64,000 nucleotides of DNA from Paeniglutamicibacter antarcticus (GCF_900010755.1 NZ_CZJT01000085.1:181986-245985), one strand, 5' to 3'. Counted from the stretch's first letter, positions 25,055 to 33,977 are shown. Translations and numbers: made by a program. Notes: a model not told the origin generated them from the letters alone.

Positions 25055-25693
25055 ATGAACGACACCCAGCAAACCACTGGCCTTCCGGAAATCACTGTCG
25101 TGCCGGCAAACAAGGCCACTTGGGATGAGATCCCGGAGGTGTTCGGCACCCGGGGGGACCCCGGCACCTGCTACTGCCAGTGGCCCAAGCTCCGCGACAA
25201 GGAATTCACCTACACCCCTTCCGATGAGTTCCCCGCCCGGCTCCGCGAACAAACGCACTGCGATAACCCGAGATCTAAGTCGACCAGTGGATTAATCGCC
25301 TACATAGGCGAAGAGCCCGTCGGCTGGTGTGCGGTTGAGCCCCGTACCGCATATGCAAGGCTACTTCGCACCAGGGTCCCGTGGACCGGTCGGGAGGAAG
25401 ACACAACCGACGACGAAGTCTGGACGGTCATGTGCTTTGTGGTTCGCAAGGGTTTCCGGAAACTCGGCGTCAGCCGGGCCATGGCCAAAGCAGCAGTCCC
25501 GTTTGCACGGGAGCGCGGGGCACGAGCACTGGAGGGCTACCCGATGCTCACCGAGCCGGGAAAGGAAATCACCTGGGGCGAACTGTTCGTGGGCAGCCGC
25601 AGTATCTTCGCCGATGCAGGATTCACCGAGGTCGCCCACCCGACGCTGAGACGCGTGGTCATGCGCATCGATTTTCGCGCAGGAACCAAATAA
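25055..25693 (+). CDS. GNAT-family N-acetyltransferase
   Basis: 212 residues. The central GEEPVGWCAVEPR strand and VVRKGFRKLGVSRAMAKAAV (acetyl-CoA loop, R-K-L-G-V-S/R) identify the fold, and the C-terminus has FADAGFTEVAHPTLRRVVMR. An N-terminal CYCQWPKL motif is typical of a GNAT subgroup of unknown substrate. GGGAG precedes the ATG. It stands alone between vsr and the UPF0158 gene. Confidence 0.87.
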   Translation: MNDTQQTTGLPEITVVPANKATWDEIPEVFGTRGDPGTCYCQWPKLRDKEFTYTPSDEFPARLREQTHCDNPRSKSTSGLIAYIGEEPVGWCAVEPRTAYARLLRTRVPWTGREEDTTDDEVWTVMCFVVRKGFRKLGVSRAMAKAAVPFARERGARALEGYPMLTEPGKEITWGELFVGSRSIFADAGFTEVAHPTLRRVVMRIDFRAGTK

Positions 25694-25794
25694 TTCAACA
25701 GCAGCGTTCGCCCGGAACCATCCGTCGCTTGCCTGATCCACCATCAAACGCAAGGCTTGTCGAAACACCGACCTTCCGAAGACAAGGACGCACG

Positions 25795-26244
25795 ATGCTA
25801 AAAATCGAAGACCTGGATCTGGACATGATCGCCACCGCCATGCAAGACGACGGTTCCATGGGACTTAGCTATTACCTCAACGTGGAGACCGGGGAAGTTG
25901 TCACCACGGGCTTCGACGATGACGAAGCCGAAGTCGATCCCGAAGAGCTTGAAAATGAAAAGTATGAGGTCATCGCACATCTCGAATCCTACGAGTCGTA
26001 CCAGCACATGGAGGACTTCGCGGTGTCACTTCCCGAGGGGCGGGCTCGGACCGTCCTTGAGCAGGCGTTGATCCGCAGCAGGCCCTTCCGTCATTTCAAA
26101 GATGCGCTTGGAGACTACCCGGATGAGCGCCAAGCCTGGTTTGAGTTCAAGGACGCGGCCATGGCAAAGGTCATTACACGGTGGCTTGTCGATATTGACG
26201 CCATTGAAGATCTCGATGCTGCCGCGGATGAAACAGCAGAGTAG
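25795..26244 (+). CDS. UPF0158-family acidic protein
   Basis: 149 residues, strongly acidic. The pattern IATAMQDDGSMGLSYYLNVE ... PEGRARTVLEQALIRSRPFR and FKDALGDYPDERQAWFEFKD marks the UPF0158 family, whose function is unknown. The ATG at 25795 has AAGGA six bases upstream; the larger open frame from 25381 is a shadow of the acetyltransferase. A weak hairpin (CAGGGG/CCCCTG, 26275-26295) follows. Confidence 0.85.
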   Translation: MLKIEDLDLDMIATAMQDDGSMGLSYYLNVETGEVVTTGFDDDEAEVDPEELENEKYEVIAHLESYESYQHMEDFAVSLPEGRARTVLEQALIRSRPFRHFKDALGDYPDERQAWFEFKDAAMAKVITRWLVDIDAIEDLDAAADETAE

Positions 26245-26545
26245 CGTCTCACCTTATCCATGAAGCATCAGGGACAGGGGCATGGCTTTCCCCTGCCGGT
26301 CACTGAATTTCGGGGCTGGTTGCGGTATCAATCTGGGGTAAAAACGGTAATCACAGGCAGTAAAGGCTGCCAAAACGTTGCAAACACAGTCATAAATGAC
26401 TGCATCTATAGCTCGGTGACTTCGTGTGTCCAGCTGCTTGGAGGAACGGGCAAACGACTCCTATGTTGGCGGAACCAGCCTGCATTGCCAGGGCAAACGT
26501 AGCCACGGAACAGCGGGGTTCATGCGTGGCGGAAACGAGGACCGC
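26245..26545. other. Non-coding stretch
   Basis: About 300 bp without a supportable gene; a small possible terminator hairpin at 26275-26295 and the ribosome binding site of the following pseudogene (GAGGA near 26536) are all that I see. Confidence 0.5.
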
Positions 26546-26890
26546 ATGTCAGCCCAGCCAATCGTCACCACCGATACTGTAGATGCCGCCTAAGCCGCGC
26601 AGTGGACCTCCTGGCACCAGGAACGTCTACGCGCCTTGGCCGCAACTCATGGTTTTCTGGCAGTCACAGACCTGCACTGGCTGGCCGATGAACCGACGCG
26701 GCCCTCCGGAGCCCCGGGCCTGTGGTTCCTGGAGGGCGACTCCGTGGCCGTGAAACTTGACGAAAACGAGCAGTTGCGGCGGGGCGATACAACGATCACC
26801 AGGAAGGGCAACGACCCGGTGCAAAATGCCCTCTTCGGCTACGAACTCGAAGACCAGCGGGAACGGAACCGTGAGAAGTACGAGTTGCTC
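26546..26890 (+). pseudogene. DUF1684-type protein, N-terminal remnant with internal stop
   Basis: Starts normally (GAGGA then ATG 26546; MSAQPIVTTDTVDAA) but a TAA at 26591 interrupts it. The frame continues as WTSWHQERLRALAATHGFLA and VTDLHWLADE, the start of DUF1684 proteins. Resemblance fades around 26880, where a different gene fragment begins in another frame. Confidence 0.7.
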
Positions 26891-26894
26891 CGGC

Positions 26895-27302
26895 GGGCTG
26901 TTTGTTGCGCGCGCTTCCCAGGAAGCACGCAACGCCTACCGTCCGATTTACCAAAAGTTCCTCCACTCCCCCGGCGCCAAGCGCAACCAAACACCGTTCA
27001 CCGATGTCGACGACGTGATAGACAACGGCCCTGCGCTCATAGGCAGCCCGGAGGAGGTGCTGGACAAGGTCGGGCGCTACCACGAGGCATTCGGGCACGA
27101 CGTGTTGGCCCTGGGCATCGAGAGCCCGGGACTGACCGAAACCCAACGCCGGGACTCGCTGGACCTGTTCTTTGGCGAGCTGGCTCCACAGCTGCGGGAA
27201 AAATACCCGGCAAAAATCTGGAATGACACGGCCCCCTGTGACTATCCGGTGCCGGAGCTCAAGGAAGCAGTAATCGCGGGAGACCAGGGTGCCACTTACT
27301 GA
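26895..27302 (+). pseudogene. Luciferase-like (LLM) flavin monooxygenase, C-terminal remnant
   Basis: The frame GLFVARASQEARNAYRPIYQ, ALIGSPEEVLDKVGRYHEAF, GLTETQRRDSLDLFFGELAP is the C-terminal third of an LLM-class flavin-dependent oxidoreductase, ending at 27302. Its N-terminal two-thirds are missing; the DUF1684 remnant is joined in their place. A related broken copy occurs at 52136-53168. The intact FMN reductase that could supply reduced flavin follows at 27463. Confidence 0.8.
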
Positions 27303-27462
27303 AAACGCCCATGCGAAAACCATGGGCCGCGGCTGCAGGGTCAGGCACCTGCGTTGCGGTCGGTTTCCGTGTGTTCACTTTGCAGGGTGTCGGGCCGTGC
27401 ACTCTCCAAATACCCTGCAAAAAACTATGGAATATGTGCCGGTCGAGTGCTGAACTAGCCTC

Positions 27463-28062
27463 ATGTCTACCTACAACATTGGTTACTTCGTTGGGTCATT
27501 GGCCGCAGGCTCCATCAACCGCACCCTTTCCAAGGCACTGATCAATTTGGCGCCCGAAAGCCTGACCTTCACCGAGATCTCTATCAAGGATCTCCCTTTG
27601 TACAGCTACGACTACGACGCCAACTATCCGCCCGAGGGGTTGGCCTTGAAGAAGGCCGTTGAAGCCTCGGATGGTTTGCTGTTCATTTCCCCCGAGTACA
27701 ACCGCTCCATTCCGGGCGCATTGAAGAACGCGATCGACTGGGGCTCGCGCCCGTGGGGAACTAACTCGTTTGCCCGCAAGCCAAGCGGGATCGTCGGCGC
27801 CTCGGTCGGCGCCATCGGCACAGCTGTCATGCAGTCCTCAATGCGCAGCGTGCTCAGCTTCCTCGATGCACCGCAGCTGAACTCCCCCGAGGTTTACATC
27901 AACTTCAAGCCCTCGGTCTTTGACCAAGAGGGCAACGTCCACGATCCTTCAACTGCCGAATTCCTGGTCCACTACATGGAGGAGTACGCAGCCTTCATCC
28001 AGCGTGTGCTGGATTCAAAGGCAGAGGGACACATCGGCGACGTGAACCCGGTGGGGCATTAG
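27463..28062 (+). CDS. NAD(P)H-dependent FMN reductase
   Basis: 199 residues with a flavodoxin-like fold: phosphate-binding GSLAAGSINRTL near the N-terminus and PEYNRSIPGALKNAIDW (about 76-93), the hallmark of the chromate/FMN reductase family. It reduces FMN, which may serve an LLM monooxygenase; the adjacent monooxygenase is broken. A stop-ridden paralogue at 51455-52057 shares long identical stretches such as MQSSMRSVLSFLDAPQLNSP. ATG 27463 follows 'AGCCTC' without a strong ribosome binding site. Confidence 0.92.
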   Translation: MSTYNIGYFVGSLAAGSINRTLSKALINLAPESLTFTEISIKDLPLYSYDYDANYPPEGLALKKAVEASDGLLFISPEYNRSIPGALKNAIDWGSRPWGTNSFARKPSGIVGASVGAIGTAVMQSSMRSVLSFLDAPQLNSPEVYINFKPSVFDQEGNVHDPSTAEFLVHYMEEYAAFIQRVLDSKAEGHIGDVNPVGH

Positions 28063-28202
28063 TTTCAATGCCGTACGGTCAGGGGTCTGCCGAGTTCGTT
28101 ATTTCGGAGCAAAGATCGTCGCCCCACAGCCAGCCGATCAAGGTGATTCGCTGCATTCACCACACCATGAGATCTCCTTCACCAATGGTTTAGATAGGAA
28201 CA

Positions 28203-28242
28203 GGAAGCCAAAGTCCCTGAATTCTCAGGAACCTTGGCTTTC
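28203..28242. terminator. Hairpin after FMN reductase gene
   Basis: AAGCCAA (28205-28211) pairs with TTGGCTT (28234-28240), with CCTGA/TCAGG pairing inside, giving a long imperfect stem followed by TCTTGG. It could end transcription in either direction. The rest of 28063-28455 shows no gene. Confidence 0.5.
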
Positions 28243-28454
28243 TTGGTTGGAACAAATTCTCTGCCACGTCTCGGCGGTCCGCCCTGGCTAGGAGCACCGG
28301 GCACGGGCCACATAGTGCCTCGTGAGCCCCATCTGAAATACAAATTCACGAATGTTCGGTCGGCTGACACAAAATGGCGAATGTGACCCACGTCAATTAT
28401 CGTATCGAGTGAGCGGTCCCGAATCCGCGAACTTAAAAACTAAATAGTCTTCCG

Positions 28455-28645
28455 ATCACGCGTAGCTGGAGAGCCCCGAACATCAATCGGGCACCGAAGG
28501 GGCAAGCACCCGCAATCTCTCAGGTACCAAGGACAGCTACGCAAGGAAACTCTGGAGAGCGGTCGTTTTTGTGCGGCTCACCGACGAAGCACGCCGTTGC
28601 CCCTGCGCAACGGTTTATCTTTCAGGTACAGGAACAGAGCGGGCA
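28455..28645 (+). promoter_or_regulatory. Tandem glycine riboswitch
   Basis: Two glycine aptamers lie in tandem. Aptamer 1: P1 GCGTAGCTG (28460-28468) with CAGCTACGC (28534-28542), and the conserved GGAGAG, CACCGAAGGGGCAA, AATCTCTCAGGTA and GGACAG segments. Aptamer 2: P1 CTCTG (28550-28554) with CAGAG (28635-28639), with GGAGAG, CACCGACGAAGCA, ATCTTTCAGGTAC and GGAACAG. The short AAGGAAA linker is normal for gcvT-type tandem riboswitches. No terminator hairpin follows before the gene at 28717, which fits activation by glycine at the level of translation or an unrecognised expression platform. Confidence 0.93.
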
Positions 28646-28716
28646 CGGTAGCGACCGGCATCATCCAAGGTCCTCGCTCCCTACTTGATTCCCTCGATGA
28701 ACGATAGAAATTTCCC

Positions 28717-29466
28717 ATGAATATCCCGGCCTTGTTGCCCGCCGCGGCGGATTCCAACTCCACAGATATCCTCGCTATCGCAAACTCACCGGTCCTCTGG
28801 GCCTGCGCGATTGGCGTTTTTCTGGTCATCATCGTCCAGAGCGTTATTTACATGAAGGCAGCCAAGACTGCCGCACCCCACATAGGCATGACGCAGGATG
28901 AAATTAAGACCAGTTTCCGCGCCGGCGCTGTCTCGGCGCTGGGGCCCTCGCTAGCCGTGGTCATGGTCGCCATCGCCCTGTTGACGATCTTCGGCACCCC
29001 CGCGGTGCTGGTGCGCATCGGATTGATCGGATCGGTCTCCTACGAAACGGCCGCCGCTGCCATCGCCGCAAAAACCGCGGGCGCCGAGCTCGGCGGCCCC
29101 ACCTATACCCAGGCTGTCTTTGGTCTGGCCCTGGCCGCGATGAGCCTGGGTGGAGCCATGTGGATGATCGCCACTCTGGTCCTGACCCCGCTGCTCAAGC
29201 GCGGCGACTCGGCGCTGCGTAAGGTCAACCCCGCCATCATGATGGTCGTCCCCGGAGCGGCAATGATTGCCGCATTCATGGTGTTGGGCATCGCAGAACT
29301 GCCCAAATCATGGATACACGTGGTCGCTTTCCTCTCCTCCGCGGCGATCATGACCATCCTGATGGTCATCGCCAAACGCGTGAACAAGCCGTGGATCAAG
29401 GAATGGGCACTGGGTATCGCCATCATTCTTGCCTTGGCCATCACCTACGCAGCAACCCGCCTTTAG
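28717..29466 (+). CDS. DUF5058-type integral membrane protein (putative glycine-linked transporter subunit)
   Basis: 249 residues with about six hydrophobic segments (ILAIANSPVLWACAIGVFLV; LGPSLAVVMVAIALLTIFGT; AMIAAFMVLGIAELPK). I recognise it as DUF5058-like; no function is established. The cytoplasmic-looking loop MKAAKTAAPHIGMTQDEIKT precedes helix 2. It is the first gene after the tandem glycine riboswitch and is followed by a second membrane protein of the same size. The two could form a transporter. Its ATG lacks a strong ribosome binding site (only GATAGAAATTTCCC), which suits riboswitch-controlled initiation. Confidence 0.8.
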   Translation: MNIPALLPAAADSNSTDILAIANSPVLWACAIGVFLVIIVQSVIYMKAAKTAAPHIGMTQDEIKTSFRAGAVSALGPSLAVVMVAIALLTIFGTPAVLVRIGLIGSVSYETAAAAIAAKTAGAELGGPTYTQAVFGLALAAMSLGGAMWMIATLVLTPLLKRGDSALRKVNPAIMMVVPGAAMIAAFMVLGIAELPKSWIHVVAFLSSAAIMTILMVIAKRVNKPWIKEWALGIAIILALAITYAATRL

Positions 29467-29493
29467 CGCCGCCGAGACTTCCAGGAGCACATG

Positions 29494-30240
29494 ATGAGCA
29501 AAACAACAGAAATGCACCAGGCGCTGAGCGCCTTCGACAAAACCACCTCCCGTTGGGGCCGGATCACCATGATCATTGGCCTGTTCCTTTCCTTGGCCGC
29601 CCCTGCCTATTTGGTCTTCTTTTCGGGGTTGGACATTGAGGTCTCCTCAGTCCTGACCGCCTTCGCCGCACTGGCAGCGGTCTTCGGCGTCATCTGGATT
29701 GTGGAGCCACTGACCTACTTCCCGATCCTTGGCGCGTCCTCGATGTACCAGGCGTTCATGATCGGCAACATCGCCAACAAGCTGCTGCCCGCGGCCATGA
29801 TCGCGCAGGCGACCATCGGGGTGAAGCCGGGTACCCGTAAGGGTGAACTTGCTGCGGTCGCCGCCATCTGTGGTGCCGCAGCCGTCCACCTGACCTCGCT
29901 GTTCATCTTCGTAGGACTGCTGGGCACCTGGCTGGTCAGCGTGATCCCGACCGACATCGTGCAGACCGTCCAGTTCTACATCCTTCCCACCGTCCTGGGC
30001 GCCGTGATCGTTCAGGCCATCGTGAGCCAGAAGGCCCCGCGATCGGCGGTGATCGCACTTGCCGTCTCCTTGATCGTGATCTTCGTACTGGTTCCGCTCA
30101 TTCCCGGCATGAACCTGTTCGCCACCGCCGTGGCAGTGATCGCCACCGCGGTGCTCGCCTGGGTCCTGCGTGATCGCAAGGCCTTCGGTGCCGCGAAAAA
30201 TGTAGACGAAGAAGCCATTCCCGAGGGCCCGGTGTACTAA
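29494..30240 (+). CDS. Integral membrane protein partnered with DUF5058 protein
   Basis: About 248 residues, about seven hydrophobic segments, no family I can name. Segments such as YFPILGASSMYQAFMIGNIA and NKLLPAAMIAQATIGVKPGT contain Gly, Ser, Asn and Lys within or between helices, as in substrate paths of transporters. ATG 29494 has AGGAG six bases before it; ATG 29491 is also in frame. It lies 27 bp after the DUF5058 gene and before the M20 hydrolase, in the glycine-riboswitch operon. A role as second transporter subunit is inference. Confidence 0.75.
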   Translation: MSKTTEMHQALSAFDKTTSRWGRITMIIGLFLSLAAPAYLVFFSGLDIEVSSVLTAFAALAAVFGVIWIVEPLTYFPILGASSMYQAFMIGNIANKLLPAAMIAQATIGVKPGTRKGELAAVAAICGAAAVHLTSLFIFVGLLGTWLVSVIPTDIVQTVQFYILPTVLGAVIVQAIVSQKAPRSAVIALAVSLIVIFVLVPLIPGMNLFATAVAVIATAVLAWVLRDRKAFGAAKNVDEEAIPEGPVY

Positions 30241-30352
30241 CCACTCACCTTGCCCCGGGCCCCGCTTGCAGCGCTAGGCAGCAACACGGCATCAGCAGGC
30301 GGGAGCACCCGCCGGTGCCACCGCCACCGAAGAGTTAAGGAAACAACACCCC

Positions 30353-31588
30353 ATGACCAGCACCGCCAACCTCCAGTCCCTGACCATGAGCGCAGACTCG
30401 GCAGCGGAATTGATTGAAACCTACAAGTACCTGCACGCGAATCCCGAGCTGTCCATGCAAGAGCACAAGACCGCTGACTACCTGGCCCAGCGGCTTGAAG
30501 CGCTGGGGCTGGAGGTGTTCCGCTGTGGCGGAACCGGAGTGGTGGGCGTGCTGCGTAACGGCGATGGCCCGGTCATCGGCATACGCGCCGACACCGACGG
30601 ACTGCCGGTCCTCGAAGACACTGGGCTGGACTACGCCAGCACCGCCACCGGCGTCCTGGAAGACGGCACCGAAGTCCCCACGATGCACGCTTGTGGCCAT
30701 GACACCCACATGTCCACCGCACTGAAGACCGCAGAGCTTTATGCCGGGGCCAAGGACGCCTGGGCCGGCACCATTGTTTTTGTGTTGCAACCCGGGGAGG
30801 AAACCGCAGCAGGTGCCCGCGCCATGGTTGAGGACGGTTTGTGGGACAAGGCTCCGAAGCCGGAGATCATGTTCGGCCAGCACGTGATGAACGGACTCAC
30901 CGGCACCGTAACGTTGATGGCCGGCGCGGCGATGACCACCGCCGACTCGTTCAAGGTCACGGTCTTTGGGCAGGGTTCGCACGGCTCCATGCCCGAGCAC
31001 TCCATCGATCCGATCGTGCTCGGTGCCTCGATGGTGCTGCGCCTGCAGACCATCGTCTCGCGCCAGGTGGCTCCGCAGTCCGCCGCCGTGGTGACCATCG
31101 GTTCCTTCCATGCCGGGCTCAAGGAAAACGTCATCCCGGACCGCGCGGTGTTCACCATCAACGTGCGTACCTTCGAACCTGCGGTGCGCGAGATCGTGCT
31201 CTCCTCTATCCGGCGCATCATCGCCGCCGAGGCGGAGGCCTCGGGCGCTCCGGAGCCGCTCATCGAAGACATCTCCAACTTCCCGCCACTGTTTAATGAC
31301 CCGGCGGAGACCGAGAAGCTGGCCGAGGAATTCCGTGCCGAGTTCGGTGAGGAGCGGGTTTTGCCCGGTACCCCGGTGATGGGCAGCGAGGACTTCGGTG
31401 CTCTTGCAGCGGCGATCGGCGTTCCGAGTGTGTTCTGGTTCTTCGGCGGCAACTCCGCCGAAACCCTGGCCGCCGGCCACCCGCCGGCAAACCACTCGCC
31501 CTTCTTCGCCCCGGTCATCGAACCGACGCTGAGCACCGGCGTGCAGGCCGCGGTGCGCGCCCTGTTCTCCAAGGTTGGCAAGAAGTAA
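30353..31588 (+). CDS. M20-family metallo-amidohydrolase
   Basis: 411 residues of the M20D aminoacylase/hippurate hydrolase type. Metal ligands and catalytic residues are visible: Cys114 and His116 in HACGHDTH, Glu149/Glu150 in PGEETAAG, His177 in GQHV, and a C-terminal His in PANHSPFF. A dimerisation lid domain lies at about 185-300. The enzymes release an amino acid from an N-acyl or indole-3-acetyl conjugate. As the last gene of a glycine-riboswitch operon, it may hydrolyse an N-acylglycine or glycine peptide in the cytoplasm. AAGGAA precedes the ATG. Confidence 0.92.
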   Translation: MTSTANLQSLTMSADSAAELIETYKYLHANPELSMQEHKTADYLAQRLEALGLEVFRCGGTGVVGVLRNGDGPVIGIRADTDGLPVLEDTGLDYASTATGVLEDGTEVPTMHACGHDTHMSTALKTAELYAGAKDAWAGTIVFVLQPGEETAAGARAMVEDGLWDKAPKPEIMFGQHVMNGLTGTVTLMAGAAMTTADSFKVTVFGQGSHGSMPEHSIDPIVLGASMVLRLQTIVSRQVAPQSAAVVTIGSFHAGLKENVIPDRAVFTINVRTFEPAVREIVLSSIRRIIAAEAEASGAPEPLIEDISNFPPLFNDPAETEKLAEEFRAEFGEERVLPGTPVMGSEDFGALAAAIGVPSVFWFFGGNSAETLAAGHPPANHSPFFAPVIEPTLSTGVQAAVRALFSKVGKK

Positions 31589-31598
31589 TTTGTTCCTC

Positions 31599-31638
31599 CG
31601 GCTGGGCCCTCCCTCACGGAGAGAGCCCAGCCGTTTTT
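31599..31638 (+). terminator. Rho-independent terminator of the glycine-riboswitch operon
   Basis: CGGCTGGGC (31599-31607) and GCCCAGCCG (31625-31633) form a perfect 9-bp stem followed by TTTTTCT, 11 bp after the M20 stop. This closes the three-gene operon. Confidence 0.9.
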
Positions 31639-31968
31639 CTGCAAAAAGCCGGTGCCTGCCTCGCCTGGGCGCGCTAATTTCGTTGGCTGTTCGCACGACT
31701 GATGTTCCATAATCTTCGTACTTCGAAGTCACTATTCGACTCAATGGTCCGCGGTCTGCAGCGCAACGCAATGGCGGAAACCGATGTGGATTCCACCCTC
31801 CTGTTCTGGCTGATCAGCATCGCTTTTGCACTTGGCGCTACAACACTGGTGAAGATCATCAGCTTTGGCGGCAGCGTCTCGATGAAGCTGAGCCGCTTGG
31901 GGCCCGGCGGGGCGCAGCTGCGGGCGCTGAGACGCCGATTTGAGGCCCTGGCCCTCGGTTTGGATGAT
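31639..31968. other. Non-coding or decayed stretch
   Basis: A plus-strand open frame from 31702 contains one hydrophobic segment (TLLFWLISIAFALGATTLV) but no recognisable family and it continues antisense into a pseudogene. I do not call it. No other gene is supported. Confidence 0.5.
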
Positions 31969-32909
31969 TCACGGCTCACAATGCTGACGCTGCTGGGCAC
32001 AGACCCCGCCACCAACAGCCCAGCAGCGGGTGCGGAACCTGCACCCGCTGGGCGGATCCAAGGGGGAGGGCAATTCACCCTGCAGCACGATCCGCTTCGC
32101 CGGACGCATCGCCGGGTCCAGCTTTGCCGAAGCAGACATCAATGCCGCAATATACGAGTGCAAAGGCCAGTCAACGACTTCCTCGGTGACACCGGTTTCA
32201 ATAATCCATCCCAACGCGACCCGGTCCGATACATGCCGCACCTCCGAGAGGTCGTGGGCGAGGAAGATGTAGCTGACACCCAGCTGCTGCAGCAGCTCGT
32301 TGAGCAGGTTCAGCACCTACGCCTACACCAAGAGATTCAGTGCGGAGACCGTTTCATCAAGAATTAGCAGATCCAGCGCCAGGGCGCGGGCAATGCCGCT
32401 TGATAACTGGTGCGGATAGGCCGAAACCCGCAATTCCAGTTCGGAGATGCCAACCCTGCCCATCAGTTCAAGGGCCTCGAGGCGGGCCTGCTTCTTGTTC
32501 ATCCCACGGTGGATCCTAAAGGCCTCCCCCAGTTGCGCCCCGACCGTGTAGACGGGGTTCAATGCGGTCAGCGCGTCCTGGAAGACAATGCCCAGTCCCG
32601 GTCCGGCGATGGCACGGCGCTGGCGCTGGTTCATGGAATTTAAGTTCTGACCCTCCAATTCCACGCTGCCACCGACCACGGAGGCCACTGGATACAAAAG
32701 CCCGGAGATGGCCTTGGCAGTCATGAATTTTCCGCAACCGGATTCGCCCAAGAGTGCCAGCGTTTGGCTCTGCTAGGCGGAAAACTGACGTTCCCGACCA
32801 CACGAACCGTGCCCTTGGGAGTCCTGATATCGACGTCGAATCGGTTGACAGCCCGGACCGCTTCGGTCGTTGCTTTGTCCCGCCCTCGGGGTTCAAGTAC
32901 TTCCATCAT
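31969..32909 (-). pseudogene. Oligopeptide/dipeptide ABC transporter ATPase, degraded
   Basis: Begins as MMEVLEPRGRDKATTEAVRA, then NRFDVDIRTPKGTVRVVGNV, the start of a DppD/OppD-type ATPase. Two frameshifts lie near 32755-32790; the Walker A is altered to GESGCGKFMT (Ser to Phe); the signature region LSSGIARALALDLLILDETV has lost about six residues; a TAG at 32323 interrupts the frame; the C-terminal CRFRTRCWA Fe-S-like motif typical of this family persists. It is clearly inactive. Confidence 0.88.
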
Positions 32910-32910
32910 T

Positions 32911-33105
32911 ACTTTGCCTCCTTGGACACTGGCTTCTGAGCTTTCTTCGCTGGCTTGTCAAGCGTCAGGCGCCACCGCTGCGCTGGATTCGTGGCGATGC
33001 GCAGCCAAGCGGCGAGCATGTTGGCGGCAATCGCGGTGACCACGATGGCCATGCCGGGCAGGATGGACAGCCACCATGCGGTCTGCAGGTAGAAGCCGCA
33101 CTTAA
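32911..33105 (-). pseudogene. Peptide ABC transporter permease (DppC-like), C-terminal remnant
   Basis: Upstream of the broken ATPase on the same strand, the frame reads GFYLQTAWWLSILPGMAIVV, then TAIAANMLAAWLRIATNPAQ, the C-terminus of a DppC-type permease. The rest of the gene is gone; unrelated sequence starts at about 33105. With the ATPase remnant it marks a lost peptide importer. Confidence 0.8.
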
Positions 33106-33348
33106 CGTCATTGCAAACAAGACGTTAATCAAGGCCTCAGACCTGTCCGGGGCGTTCACCGGGACACCTGTTGCACGGAGCCAATTCATACGACGCCTCA
33201 TTGAGGAGGCCGTCTCATCGAGCCGCTCTCCGAAGGAAAACGCACCTACAGACTGGTCATGTCCCCTGGAACACTCACGCCGTTTATCTTCCGCCAATTG
33301 GACGAGCTCGGATTCCTACCGGAGATTATGCGCGATGATCTTAAGTGA
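33106..33348 (+). pseudogene. Unidentified fragment with winged-helix-like C-terminus
   Basis: A plus-strand frame reads LNVIANKTLIKASDLSGAFT, then GTPVARSQFIRRLIEE; a frameshift near 33215 is followed by LIEPLSEGKRTYRLVMSPGT, LTPFIFRQLDELGFLPEIMR and a stop at 33348. The two parts together look like a helical winged-helix module, perhaps the end of a Fic-type protein, but I cannot name it. No start is present. Confidence 0.45.
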
Positions 33349-33977
33349 AGGTTGGGGCTATGACCCCTGTGGCAGAGGTGCTCCAATTGGCTGGACCCCG
33401 GCGGACCAGTGGTACATTGCGTTGCTGGTCCGTGATTGACGATCCGTCGGCTTTCGAAGCCCGCAATTCGCCGATCAACATGATTTCGGACTGCCGATTG
33501 CCGGATGTTTAGGGAACATTCCACTAGATCTGTGTACCACCGGCCGCCAGCAGCGCCGCCACAACAAGTGCGGCACTGCCGTCCGATATGAGCGCTGCCG
33601 TCATCAAGCCGGTGTTTGTAGAAACCGCTGAATTCCCGCCAACTCGGCTTGAACTTGAATAGACAAAGCATGCCGATGGCCACAACAGGCTCAAGACAGC
33701 CCTCCCGTGCTGAGCGCATCCGGGGGCAGGTTGCCTAACCTTGCTGTTTGGCGCGGTCGGAAGCTTTTGAAGGGCGCCAACGACGCAGGTGCGTTCCTGC
33801 CTCATAGGACTGTGACGACAGGTAGCTCACAAGCTCCACGGTATTTCCCCAGGGGGTAGGGTCGTATCCGAAAAAATGGCAGCCAGTCTGGGCCCGGACA
33901 CCGTACGTCGTCCCGATTTGCCGTCACCAGATTTTTCACAGGTAAAACCAAAAACCCTCACGAACAAAGGAACCACC
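33349..33977. other. Long non-coding or decayed stretch
   Basis: About 630 bp with only short open frames on both strands and none that resembles a known protein. It probably holds gene debris. AAAGGA at 33965-33970 is the ribosome binding site of the next gene. Confidence 0.5.

Noticed and set aside
28578..28832. 84-codon minus-strand open frame
   Set aside because: It lies across the second riboswitch aptamer and the start of the DUF5058 gene; both explain the sequence better.
30335..31771. 478-codon minus-strand open frame
   Set aside because: Antisense shadow of the M20 gene; no resemblance to any protein and no ribosome binding site.
31702..32367. Plus-strand frame with a hydrophobic segment
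   Set aside because: It runs antisense into the ABC ATPase remnant and has no family resemblance or ribosome binding site.
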